Notes: generated by a model from the letters alone, not told the origin. A stretch of 20,298 nt of DNA from PSRI01 sp041484195 (GCA_041484195.1 JBGPHC010000050.1:1-20298); one strand, 5' to 3'. Numbered from the stretch's first letter, positions 1 through 6,597 are shown. Numbers and translations are program-made.

Positions 1-2
1 AT

Positions 3-141
3 GCCGCTTTTGTTTGGCTTCTTTCTTACAAACATCCTCTAAAATACAGCAGGGACACCCTGATAAAAAATCGAAATCCAGTGTTTTCAACGGTTGCAGC
101 CTGCTTTTGATGGCTGTTTTTGAAAAGTGACGAAGACAGGA
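3..141 (+). repeat. Left arm of a perfect 139-bp terminal inverted repeat
   Basis: Bases 3-141 are the exact reverse complement of 20160-20298 (base i pairs with 20301-i), with no mismatch by eye. The match breaks at base 142, so 141 is a real inner boundary. The outer boundary is cut by the window edge. The inward-reading frame (bases 2-130) is open until a TGA at 128-130, and the outward-reading frame is also open, so the repeat may be the end of a coding element. I do not recognise the peptide in either frame. A weak hairpin (133-137 with 157-161) followed by a T-rich run lies at the inner edge. It may be a multicopy element at which assembly stopped, or an assembly-graph artefact. Confidence 0.93.
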
Positions 142-188
142 CAGAGAGCATAGGTGGTCTTATTTTTCTTTGTATCCACTTCTTCAAT

Positions 189-980
189 TTATTTCTTCCC
201 ACTCAATTCAATCATTTTGTTAACCCCAAATCCCGGCAGTCGCAGGACTTGTAAAAACTTATTTGAGTTTTTAAGAAAAACCAGACTGAGTTTTTCAAGA
301 AAACTTTTTTTGCCAGGCGCATATTCGAAAGATGGGTTTCCTGTCATTCTTGGAAAAGGTTTCTCCCGCTTTTTTTTTTCAATTACCACAACACTATCAT
401 AATAATGCACACTGGAGGCAGTGGTGGTGAATGAATTTACTTCTAGAGCTTTTTGCTCCGAATGAAAAGCATTGAGTTGATCGATCAGGTTTTTTGAATA
501 TTCTATGAAACTCCCCCTTCTTTTATATCCGCCTCCATATACATTCCAATATGAAGTATGCGTGTCTTCACACAAATAGACTCCATTGGGCTTGACCTGA
601 TCAAACAATATTTCAAAACTCAATTTTTGCTGATTTTGCGTATGGCCTCCGTCATCAATCAGGATATCAATGGGACCCGTCTTTTGTGCAATGGATCTGA
701 GAAAATTTTTATCCTCCTGGGAACCAATGAGTATATGAATGTTCTTTCCCTCCAGGGATTTGCAGCGGGGATCCACATCGATGCCCCATATTGTAGCCTG
801 AACACCAAAATAATCCCTCCACATTTCCAAGCTGCCTCCATGCGAAACTCCGATTTCGACGATAGTTACCGGCTTGTCCTTATAAGAATGGAAATAACGG
901 TCATAGATCTCGAAATAGTGCTCAAACTTGTTCATCAATCTACCCTGATTCCTTTCAAAGTACTGCTGCAGTTCATTCAT
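189..980 (-). CDS. Class I SAM-dependent methyltransferase, MycE/macrocin-O-methyltransferase-like
   Basis: The 263-residue protein has a Rossmann-type SAM-binding core. Motif I is VEIGVSHGGS (41-50), followed by the acidic GIDVD stretch (66-70). IDDGGH (108-113) and CEDTH (137-141) match the metal-binding acidic and histidine positions of the mycinamicin VI 2''-O-methyltransferase (MycE) type, which methylates sugar hydroxyls. Residues after about 215 are basic and less conserved-looking. The family fit is good, but the substrate is inferred only. It has no glycan-synthesis neighbours, so a role in modifying a surface or secreted sugar is a guess. The gene stands alone, divergent from the PhnB-like gene, and starts at the ATG at 980. 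No terminator hairpin is visible after its stop. Confidence 0.8.
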   Translation of the reverse strand: MNELQQYFERNQGRLMNKFEHYFEIYDRYFHSYKDKPVTIVEIGVSHGGSLEMWRDYFGVQATIWGIDVDPRCKSLEGKNIHILIGSQEDKNFLRSIAQKTGPIDILIDDGGHTQNQQKLSFEILFDQVKPNGVYLCEDTHTSYWNVYGGGYKRRGSFIEYSKNLIDQLNAFHSEQKALEVNSFTTTASSVHYYDSVVVIEKKKREKPFPRMTGNPSFEYAPGKKSFLEKLSLVFLKNSNKFLQVLRLPGFGVNKMIELSGKK

Positions 981-1144
981 TTTTCAACTATTTGTATTTT
1001 TTTCACCGCTAATGCATCCGGCTAATCTGCATTTTCACGCCCTGTTCGAATGATCCGTTTAAGGTACGAAAGCCATTTTATCAGCCGGAAATTTTTCCCG
1101 ACAAAACCCCGCTTTTATTTTGGTAGCATCTTCTGTGATGTCTT

Positions 1145-1156
1145 TTGCCCGGGCAA
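1145..1156. repeat. Perfect 12-bp palindrome TTGCCCGGGCAA
   Basis: A fully symmetric GC-centred 12-mer sits in the middle of the divergent spacer. Perfect dyads of this size between divergent genes are often repressor sites. No regulator gene lies beside it, so the role is unknown. Confidence 0.35.
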
Positions 1157-1311
1157 GTTCCGCAATCAACCCCTTATTTTGGCGGGATTGCACCCTTTAT
1201 TTTCCGGGCTTTGAAACTAAATTTGTCTGGCAATTGTTACCAGTATTTGTAAGGGATAATTACAGAAAGGGCCAGCAAGATGAACCGGGCATGCTGATAG
1301 TTATCTAAAAC

Positions 1312-1341
1312 TTGGGCCAGCTGCTAATCAAGATAATTTTT
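1312..1341 (+). promoter_or_regulatory. Candidate Bacteroidota-type promoter for the PhnB-like gene
   Basis: TTGG at 1312-1315 is followed after 18 bases by TAATTTTT at 1334-1341. This matches seven of the eight -7 positions (TAnnTTTG) at roughly the expected spacing from a -33 TTTG element. It ends 23 bp before the ATG at 1365. The region is AT-rich, so chance matches are likely. Confidence 0.35.
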
Positions 1342-1364
1342 AATCAATCAAAAACTTTTCAAAC

Positions 1365-1796
1365 ATGTTATCAGTAAATCCTTACTTGAACTTTAACGGT
1401 AATACCGAAGAAGCTTTCAATTTCTACAAATCAGTGTTTGGAGGTGAATTCATCACCCTGCAGCGCTTCAAAGACACGCCCGAAGGGTCCAAAGTGTCTG
1501 ACAAAGACAAGGAAAAAATCATGCATATTTCTCTGCCCATTGGAAAGGGAAATATCCTCATGGCTACTGATGCCCCGGAATCAATGGGCATGGAACCAGT
1601 GACATTTGGGAACAATTTTCATTTATCCCTCGAGACAGAAACCGATGCCGAGGCCGATAAGATATTTAAAGGACTCTCTGCAGGAGGTAAAATAAAGATG
1701 CCCTTGGCAAAAATGTTCTGGGGCGCCTATTTCGGAATGCTGCAGGACAAGTTCGGCGTCCAGTGGATGGTGAGCCATAACAGCCAACAGAATTAG
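1365..1796 (+). CDS. PhnB-like VOC (glyoxalase/bleomycin resistance fold) protein
   Basis: This 143-residue protein opens with NPYLNFNGNTEEAFNFYKSV (5-24), the standard start of PhnB-like vicinal-oxygen-chelate proteins, and contains the FGGEF, HISLPIGKGNILMATD (54-69) and FGVQWMVS elements near the C-terminus. Length and motif order match the family fully. Members are small cytosolic dimers, mostly of unknown substrate; some are annotated as 3-demethylubiquinone-9 3-methyltransferase-like, without catalytic proof. It is monocistronic: a wobble-rich terminator-like hairpin begins 27 bp after the stop and the upstream gene is divergent. The substrate cannot be deduced. Confidence 0.88.
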   Translation: MLSVNPYLNFNGNTEEAFNFYKSVFGGEFITLQRFKDTPEGSKVSDKDKEKIMHISLPIGKGNILMATDAPESMGMEPVTFGNNFHLSLETETDAEADKIFKGLSAGGKIKMPLAKMFWGAYFGMLQDKFGVQWMVSHNSQQN

Positions 1797-1822
1797 TCTG
1801 CTCTGAATAAGGATTGAAACAT

Positions 1823-1850
1823 AGGCTGCTCCATTCAGGGTGGCCTTTAA
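1823..1850 (+). terminator. Terminator-like hairpin after the PhnB-like gene
   Basis: AGGCTGCTC (1823-1831) pairs with GGGTGGCCT (1838-1846) over nine positions, three of them G-U in RNA. The loop has six bases and the tail is a short TTAA. The T-run is poor, so termination may be weak. Confidence 0.45.
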
Positions 1851-1869
1851 TCATTCGAATATTTGTTAC

Positions 1870-2019
1870 CTTTTTGATCAGGGTTGGATACTATTCCGGC
1901 TCATGCCAATATAAGCCCCATGTCCATACTGGCAATCAGGGGCTTGCAAAATGGGCAGGTTTTAAATTATTTTTTAATATGTTTTCCTCCGCTGAAAAGC
2001 CCGCGGAACGGGCCTTTTT
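1870..2019 (+). ncRNA. Candidate structured noncoding RNA with its own terminator
   Basis: TGCCA (1904-1908) can pair with TGGCA (1930-1934), and AAGCCCC (1913-1919) with GGGGCTT (1939-1945). In this order the two helices form an H-type pseudoknot with loops of 4, 10 and 4 bases. An alternative is a nested fold using TGCC (1904-1907) with GGCA (1954-1957). An intrinsic terminator follows at 1995-2019. The upstream gene already has its own terminator-like hairpin, which favours an independent transcript. The 5' end is a guess, and I cannot match the sequence to a known RNA family; it lacks the marker motifs of SRP RNA, tmRNA and RNase P. Confidence 0.25.
1995..2019 (+). terminator. Rho-independent terminator, possibly bidirectional
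   Basis: GCCCG (1999-2003) pairs with CGGGC (2009-2013) around a CGGAA loop, preceded by AAAA and followed by CTTTTT. The flanking A and T runs let it work on either strand. No gene ends close to it, so it probably closes a noncoding transcript. Confidence 0.65.
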
Positions 2020-2075
2020 CCCTATCTTCGCTTCCTGCTTTGAGACCGGCTAAAAAACAAATGGCCATGGATTTG

Positions 2076-2104
2076 ATTAAATAGCAATAATTGCTATATT
2101 TAAT
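2076..2104. repeat. AT-rich imperfect palindrome
   Basis: TAGCAAT (2082-2088) and ATTGCTA (2090-2096) are perfect arms around a single central base. ATTAAA (2076-2081) and TTTAAT (2099-2104) extend the symmetry after a 2-base offset. It could be an operator or a short hairpin. It lies 226 bp upstream of the transpeptidase gene. Confidence 0.4.
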
Positions 2105-2261
2105 ACCCGGTTTATATCTTAAGTCAATTGCCCTTCTGAAAGAAAGATTTATAAATGCTCTCTTGAATCCAGGATTGGCCCGCCAGGATACAATACAGAG
2201 CAGAGACTGGCCAATAATCAAAGATCAATTTTAAGGAATTTTGTTTTTTTTATTAATAAGC

Positions 2262-2290
2262 CAACTAACTATTCCGGCTAGTTGTTTTTA
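2262..2290 (+). terminator. Hairpin with T-rich tail ahead of the transpeptidase gene
   Basis: CAACTA (2262-2267) pairs with TAGTTG (2279-2284) over an 11-base loop, followed by TTTTTA. A competing pairing, AGCC (2259-2262) with GGCT (2276-2279), is mutually exclusive. It lies about 40 bp before the next start codon, so it could be a terminator of an upstream RNA or an attenuator-like leader element. Confidence 0.4.
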
Positions 2291-2329
2291 TTTGTTTAAC
2301 AATATCCTCACCTAAAAACCGTTTATAAG

Positions 2330-3103
2330 ATGTTTGGAAATTTTAGCAAAATGAAATCCAAGTCCGTACCAAATATCCTTGCATTCGCGCTATTTCTGTC
2401 AGTCCCCATTTTCCTCGCGGGCAATAGAATTCCGACTGATAATCCTAAAGCGCTTCCCACTGCAGTTTATGATCTCCCCGCTAAAGGCGACCTGAGTTCA
2501 GGCATCGGATTCGTCAACGAAGTTTATGACAGTATCCAGTTGAATAAATATGGACTGGATAAATATATTCTTCAGCTGGCCATGAAGGGCTTTGACAAAA
2601 TGATGCGGAGAGGAACACTGAACAAAGACAGCATCCTATCCATAGTGGATTTTTCAAAATCATCGCGCGAGAAAAGATTCTTTGTGATCGACCTCAAAAA
2701 TCGCGAACTATTATTTAATACATTGGTTGCACACGGCAGGAATTCAGGCATGGATTATGCCCGTTGGTTTTCAAATATGCCTTCCTCCAATAAGAGTAGT
2801 CTGGGCTTTTATATTACTCAGAATACCTATACTGGAGAAAATGGTTTTTCCCTCCGGCTGCAGGGAATTGAAAGGGGCATCAACGACAAAGCCTTCAGAA
2901 GAAGGATCGTGATGCATGGAGCCGATTATGCCGAAGAAGATTATATCAGCTCGAGGGGTCACCTTGGAAGAAGCTTCGGATGCCCCGCCATACCCATGGA
3001 AGAGCATAGGGAAATAATTGAAGCCATCAAGGATGGCACCTGCCTTTTTATCTATTCGCCCAACAAGAAATATCTCAGATATTCCAAAGTGCTTAACGGT
3101 TAA
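2330..3103 (+). CDS. Exported murein L,D-transpeptidase catalytic-domain protein (YkuD_2 type)
   Basis: This 257-residue protein starts with a signal peptide (hydrophobic core about 15-30, no lipobox cysteine). Its C-terminal half carries the L,D-transpeptidase signature: MHGADYAEE (195-203) with His196, then GRSFGCPAIP (213-222) with the predicted nucleophile Cys218. FFVIDLKNRELLFNTLVAHG (117-136) is the strand that opens the domain. The fold is the 'L,D-transpeptidase catalytic domain' family typical of Bacteroidota, which remodels peptidoglycan crosslinks in the periplasm; the exact reaction here is inferred. An internal ATG at 2351 would give a shorter, cleaner signal peptide and may be the true start. 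It is monocistronic, with a strong terminator 28 bp past the stop. Confidence 0.88.
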   Translation: MFGNFSKMKSKSVPNILAFALFLSVPIFLAGNRIPTDNPKALPTAVYDLPAKGDLSSGIGFVNEVYDSIQLNKYGLDKYILQLAMKGFDKMMRRGTLNKDSILSIVDFSKSSREKRFFVIDLKNRELLFNTLVAHGRNSGMDYARWFSNMPSSNKSSLGFYITQNTYTGENGFSLRLQGIERGINDKAFRRRIVMHGADYAEEDYISSRGHLGRSFGCPAIPMEEHREIIEAIKDGTCLFIYSPNKKYLRYSKVLNG

Positions 3104-3130
3104 AGGTGGGATGTAAGAATGGTTAGGTTG

Positions 3131-3169
3131 AGGCCCGGTCTGCTACGGAGACTGGGCTTTCTTATTTTA
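3131..3169 (+). terminator. Strong Rho-independent terminator of the transpeptidase gene
   Basis: GCCCGGTCT (3133-3141) pairs with AGACTGGGC (3149-3157) over nine positions with one G-U, around a 7-base loop, followed by TTTCTTATTTTAT. It starts 28 bp after the stop at 3103. Confidence 0.85.
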
Positions 3170-3255
3170 TTCAATTACCATACTATCCTTCAATGCGCTA
3201 AAAAATAAATTTCATTTCAATTTACCATCAACCAATTTTGAAATAGTAAAGTGAC

Positions 3256-3924
3256 TCAAATAACGGCGGCGGCTACGAGCTGACAGGCGATACCGAGAAT
3301 CAGGCCAAATACGATATCCATCATTCGATGGTCGGTGAGAATTAGTCTTGAACTGCCTACGATACCTGCGATCAACACAGACAAAAGAAGAGCCGGACCC
3401 ACTCCTGCCCCTCCGGCAGAGCTATACAGCAGGGCTAGAAAAAATCCAACCAGTCCGCCAACCGCCGTTGCGTGCATACTGATCTTGAAAAAAATATTGA
3501 AGATGAATGCAAGACTCGTTGCCAGAAAAATACCAAGGCTTAGCTGTGCCAGGATGAGTGGCGTATCGGCTTTATTCCTGAAAACATAAAAGGTCCAGAA
3601 AAAAAATATGATACTAATGGAATAGGGTAGAATCCGCTCCTTTTGAGTCCTCAGATAAATGGATTGCACAAAGCCAAGGGCCTTGCAAAGTAATACGCCA
3701 AAAAATGGCAGAAAAACGCCATTGAAAATATAAATCACAAGGTCCTGGAGCCTGCTTTGCGCAGAAATACCGGTAAAAAAATCCGACTGCCCATAGATCA
3801 GGTAAGCAGTCAACATGAAGCCAACCAGAAGGGGGTGAAAGAGATAGGAGAAAAAACCGGCGAAGAAACGAATTACGGGATTTTGCTGACTGTCGATTGC
3901 AGATTCCTGATTATAACTACTCAT
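3256..3924 (-). CDS. PAP2-superfamily-like integral membrane protein, coupled to rpoN
   Basis: This 222-residue, very hydrophobic protein has about six predicted membrane segments. Near its end, SRLILTDHRMMD (192-203) fits the third PAP2 phosphatase motif SRx5Hx3D exactly, with His199 and Asp203. SMHA (149-152) stands where PSGH is normal, and RTQKERILPY (92-101) only loosely matches the KX6RP motif. It may be a divergent lipid or undecaprenyl phosphatase or an inactive relative; activity is unproven. Its ATG (3924-3922) overlaps the rpoN stop TGA (3923-3921) as ATGA, so the two genes are almost certainly one operon with coupled translation. The downstream gene is convergent, and I see only a weak AT hairpin in the gap. 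Confidence 0.72.
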   Translation of the reverse strand: MSSYNQESAIDSQQNPVIRFFAGFFSYLFHPLLVGFMLTAYLIYGQSDFFTGISAQSRLQDLVIYIFNGVFLPFFGVLLCKALGFVQSIYLRTQKERILPYSISIIFFFWTFYVFRNKADTPLILAQLSLGIFLATSLAFIFNIFFKISMHATAVGGLVGFFLALLYSSAGGAGVGPALLLSVLIAGIVGSSRLILTDHRMMDIVFGLILGIACQLVAAAVI

Positions 3925-5402
3925 AGTTGTTTTCTTAACCTGGCAACGGGTATATTCAATTGCTCACGATATTTGGCCACGGTTCTGCGGGCAATATTAT
4001 AACCTTTTTGCTGAAGCATTTCTGTAAGCCTTTCATCACTCAGCGGTTTTTTCTTGCTTTCGCTTTCTACCATATCGCTCAGGATTTTTTTCACCTCTCT
4101 TGTGGACACCTCTTCCCCACTATCAGTGCTTAATGATTCACTGAAGAAATATTTCAAACGGTAAGTCCCGAATTCAGTCTGCACGAACTTGCTGTTCGCC
4201 ACCCGGCTCACCGTAGAAATATCAAGGCCTGTAACTTCTGCAATGTCTTTCAGGATCATGGGTCTCAGCGTGGTTTCATCCCCGGTTCTGAAAAATTCCT
4301 TCTGATAGTCCATGATGGCATGCATAGTGGTATAGAGTGTATTTTGCCGCTGCTTTATGGCATCAATAAACCATTTAGCCGCATCAATCTTCTGCTTGAT
4401 AAAAAGTACAGCTTCCTTCTGCCTCTTATCCTTCTTGCTGCCTTTGTCATATTCCCGCAGCATGTCTCTGTAACCCTCGCTGATACGCAGGTCCGGAGCA
4501 TTTTTCGAATTGAGGGTGAGCTCCAGTATTCCTCCATTATTGTGGATAAAGAAATCGGGTATTACATAACTCTCGCCCTTGTGGTCGTCACCCACCTGGC
4601 CACCGGGTTTGGGATTGAGCTTAATGATCTGGTTAATGGCAGCTTTCAGGTCTTCATCCGAAAGGTTGAGACCTCGTTGAATTTTTTCGTAATGCTTCTT
4701 GGTGAACTCGTCGAAATATTTTTCCAGAATATCTATTGCCACCTGCACATCTCTTCCCTCCGCCTTTTTTCTATCCAACTGCAGCAACAGGCTTTCCTGC
4801 AAATTGCGGGCTGCAACGCCTGGAGGATCGAATTTCTGGATTTGTAAGATGAGATTCTCAACTTCTTCTTCGGTAGCGGTGATATTCTGACGAAAAGCCA
4901 GATCATCTACGATGGCGCCCAGTTCTCTTCGTAAATATCCATCGTCGTCAATGCTTCCTACTACCTGCTCGGCAATCTTGCGCTGCCTCTCGTCCAGGTT
5001 CAACATGCGCAACTGCTCAAGAAGGTAATCGTGAAATGTCGTTTCAATTCTGAATGGAAGCGTGCGTTTCTCGTCAATCTCCGGATAGTTATCATCACGC
5101 AGTTTGTAATCAGCTACGTCATCGTCGTCACGGACATATTCGCTGATATCGAGATTTGCATATTCATCTTCGCTGCCATCTGGTTCGAATTCGTCTTCTT
5201 CATTCTCAAACTCATCCTTACCGTCGTCATCATGTTCTTCATGAGTATCATCAGATTGTTCCAGCGCGGGATTCTCTTCCAATTCTTCCTTGATCCGCTC
5301 TTCCAGATTGGCAGTTGGCACCTGTAACAGCTTCATCAATTGAATCTGCTGAGGCGATAGTTTCTGAAGCAGCTTTTGTTGTAAACTTTGACTCAGGGCC
5401 AT
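3921..5402 (-). CDS. rpoN: RNA polymerase sigma-54 factor
   Basis: This 493-residue protein has all three sigma-54 regions. Region I is Gln/Leu-rich (QSLQQKLLQKLSPQQIQLMK, 5-24) and is the part that responds to activators. Region II is very acidic (about 49-97, runs of D and E). The core-binding and helix-turn-helix parts follow, and the C-terminus carries the RpoN box ARRTVAKYRE (471-480), which reads the -24 promoter element. Length is normal for the family. It directs RNA polymerase to -24/-12 promoters and needs an AAA+ activator; one is encoded at 7320-8669. It is divergent from the small exported protein at 5504 and is followed by the PAP2-like gene with a 4-base overlap. Confidence 0.97.
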   Translation of the reverse strand: MALSQSLQQKLLQKLSPQQIQLMKLLQVPTANLEERIKEELEENPALEQSDDTHEEHDDDGKDEFENEEDEFEPDGSEDEYANLDISEYVRDDDDVADYKLRDDNYPEIDEKRTLPFRIETTFHDYLLEQLRMLNLDERQRKIAEQVVGSIDDDGYLRRELGAIVDDLAFRQNITATEEEVENLILQIQKFDPPGVAARNLQESLLLQLDRKKAEGRDVQVAIDILEKYFDEFTKKHYEKIQRGLNLSDEDLKAAINQIIKLNPKPGGQVGDDHKGESYVIPDFFIHNNGGILELTLNSKNAPDLRISEGYRDMLREYDKGSKKDKRQKEAVLFIKQKIDAAKWFIDAIKQRQNTLYTTMHAIMDYQKEFFRTGDETTLRPMILKDIAEVTGLDISTVSRVANSKFVQTEFGTYRLKYFFSESLSTDSGEEVSTREVKKILSDMVESESKKKPLSDERLTEMLQQKGYNIARRTVAKYREQLNIPVARLRKQL

Positions 5403-5503
5403 ATTGTTCAGGGATTATGGAACACCGCCTCTTCATATTTATTTTTAAAAAAGCGGCCCAACCACAAAAATCAGGCCTAAATTTACATACAAAAGACATT
5501 ACC

Positions 5504-5878
5504 ATGTTGCAACGTTCTTGTGTTTTTATTGTTGCCTTAACATTATTTTGGCATTTTGGAGCTTCGCCACAAATCGAAATCTTCAAAAAACCAAGCTCAT
5601 TGCGGCTTTCAGCGGATCATGGGTTTGGAGTCTTGGCCGCCTCCCATACCCTGGACAAGGCCCCGGCCCCATATTTTCCGAAGCTGAAATTCCTTGCAAT
5701 TCCTGCCATAGAGCCCGATTTATTTACAAAGCATTCCGGATTTTTCTGCCGGAAAGAATGGGGATTGGAAAAATTTACCAATATAGCTTTCAGGTTCCGC
5801 CTTGGCTCCCTGAATTATTGCAATTCCATGGAAGGAAAAAATGCCGGGGAAAATAATTCTATTTATTATCATAGATAA
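5504..5878 (+). CDS. Small exported protein of unknown function with a C-terminal FRFRLGSL motif
   Basis: From the ATG at 5504 this gives 124 residues; an open frame extends further upstream but runs into the divergent rpoN gene, so the internal start is chosen. The N-terminus (QRSCVFIVALTLFWHFGASP, 3-22) looks like a signal peptide. The distinctive part is C-terminal: GFFCRKEWGLEK (79-90), then AFRFRLGSLNYCNSMEGK (95-112). I recall a similar cysteine-containing tail in small uncharacterised proteins of Bacteroidota, which supports a real gene, but no function is known to me. Cys82 and Cys106 could form a disulfide. It is divergent from rpoN with a 101-bp spacer and has a terminator hairpin about 90 bp downstream. 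Confidence 0.72.
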   Translation: MLQRSCVFIVALTLFWHFGASPQIEIFKKPSSLRLSADHGFGVLAASHTLDKAPAPYFPKLKFLAIPAIEPDLFTKHSGFFCRKEWGLEKFTNIAFRFRLGSLNYCNSMEGKNAGENNSIYYHR

Positions 5879-5966
5879 GCCTCTTAAATTCTTACAGGAC
5901 TACCCGAAATTCTTGAAATAGAGAATTGTGTTTCCCTCATTTTTTAAATCCTCACTATAATAGTTT

Positions 5967-5998
5967 GAAGACCAAATCTTCAGGTCTTTTTATCTTTT
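5967..5998 (+). terminator. Rho-independent terminator after the small exported protein gene
   Basis: AAGACC (5968-5973) pairs with GGTCTT (5983-5988) around a 9-base loop, followed by TTTATCTTTT. It separates the small protein gene from the regulator cluster that starts at 6141. Confidence 0.6.
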
Positions 5999-6140
5999 AT
6001 CATTCCAATTCACGGAAAATCCTTCCATAATACAGAAGCAGTAATACCGCAGACCCAACATAATAAGTTGTATATCAAATCTCTAACTCCAAAATCCTGG
6101 CTGGTATGGCTTTAGTGCTATCATCGCAAATCTCAGCCAC

Positions 6141-6530
6141 TTGAAAAAGCATAGACTGAAAATATTTGTGGTGGATGATAATTCATTTTGCCTGGCTCTA
6201 TACGAACAATTCCTGATCAACAAAGGATTTGAGGACTTCCTGCTATTTGACAATGGCATGGATTGTCTTCAGCAATTCCACATGTTGCCGGATATAGTAT
6301 TGCTGGACCATGATATGTCGGGGATCAATGGAATAGATCTCTTGAAAAAAATTAAGGCCATTGATGACGATATCTATGTGATCATGATCTCCGGCCATAA
6401 AAATCCTGAAGCCAGGATCAACGCATTGCGGCACGGAGTCTATGCTTTCATTCCCAAGGATGAGCAGGACCTGACTGTGCTAGAACAAACCTTGATGATG
6501 ATCATGGAGGAGAAATTGATGAGTAAGTAA
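6141..6530 (+). CDS. Stand-alone response regulator receiver domain
   Basis: This 129-residue protein is one receiver (REC) domain with no output domain. The acidic pair is Asp12-Asp13 (VVDDN), the predicted phosphoacceptor is Asp56 in LLDHDMSG (54-61), Ser84 is the switch residue in MISGH and Lys106 lies in IPKDEQ. The usual proline after the lysine is replaced by aspartate. The start appears to be TTG at 6141: no in-frame ATG exists before the first beta strand. Such proteins act as phosphate shuttles or bind partner proteins. It heads a run of four co-oriented regulators and resembles the receiver of the sigma-54 activator at 7320. Its kinase is not in the window. Confidence 0.9.
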   Translation: MKKHRLKIFVVDDNSFCLALYEQFLINKGFEDFLLFDNGMDCLQQFHMLPDIVLLDHDMSGINGIDLLKKIKAIDDDIYVIMISGHKNPEARINALRHGVYAFIPKDEQDLTVLEQTLMMIMEEKLMSK

Positions 6531-6597
6531 GTGGAAAGCTCCAGTTTCAATTATAAAGCCATAAACAGGCTGGCAAATTGCGATTCAACCCTAACCA

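Larger units (their letters stand above)
981..1364. other. 384-bp divergent intergenic region
   Basis: This spacer lies between the divergent methyltransferase and PhnB-like genes and must hold both promoters. I see no convincing gene in it. A 62-codon open frame at 1120-1308 has no recognisable content. It carries a perfect 12-bp palindrome at 1145-1156 and a promoter-like pair at 1312-1341 facing the PhnB-like gene. No clear promoter for the methyltransferase is visible. The nearest is TACCTTAA on the minus strand at about 1068-1075, which lacks a good -33 partner. Confidence 0.6.
1890..2279 (+). repeat. 12-bp exact direct repeat ACTATTCCGGCT (two copies)
   Basis: Copies lie at 1890-1901 and 2268-2279, 378 bp apart in the same noncoding stretch. 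A random exact 12-mer repeat in 533 bp is unlikely (roughly one in a hundred). The second copy spans the loop and 3' arm of the hairpin before the transpeptidase gene. Confidence 0.6.
1797..2329. other. 533-bp noncoding stretch with several structured elements
   Basis: No open frame here has recognisable protein content. The stretch contains three terminator-like hairpins (1823-1848, 1995-2019, 2262-2290), a possible H-type pseudoknot (1904-1945), an AT-rich imperfect palindrome (2076-2104), a 7-bp ATTGGCC/GGCCAAT arm pair (2174-2180 with 2209-2215) and a 12-bp exact direct repeat (1890-1901 and 2268-2279). Three terminators in a row without genes between them suggest one or two short noncoding transcripts, or a long leader for the next gene. 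Confidence 0.5.

Noticed and set aside
2..130. Partial gene inside the terminal repeat
   Set aside because: Both strands stay open over the short repeat and no family is recognised, so no CDS is called.
558..1025. 155-codon open frame on the plus strand
   Set aside because: It lies antisense to the well-supported methyltransferase and has no family resemblance.
1107..1204. Three loosely similar CCCC-TTATTTTGG-like words at about 1107, 1170 and 1192
   Set aside because: Copies are degenerate and unevenly spaced; this fits low-complexity AT/C-rich sequence rather than a real repeat array.
1120..1308. 62-codon open frame in the divergent spacer
   Set aside because: It shows no motif or signal peptide, and its composition looks like translated noncoding DNA.
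1870..2019. Assignment of the structured region to a known RNA such as SRP RNA, tmRNA or RNase P
   Set aside because: The conserved motifs of these RNAs are absent; 6S RNA cannot be judged by eye.
1814..2084. Overlapping short open frames (79 and 66 codons)
   Set aside because: They run through hairpins and the terminator at 1995-2019 and have no protein-like features.
4320..4847. 175-codon plus-strand frame inside rpoN
   Set aside because: It is an antisense shadow of rpoN, which has all expected sigma-54 motifs.
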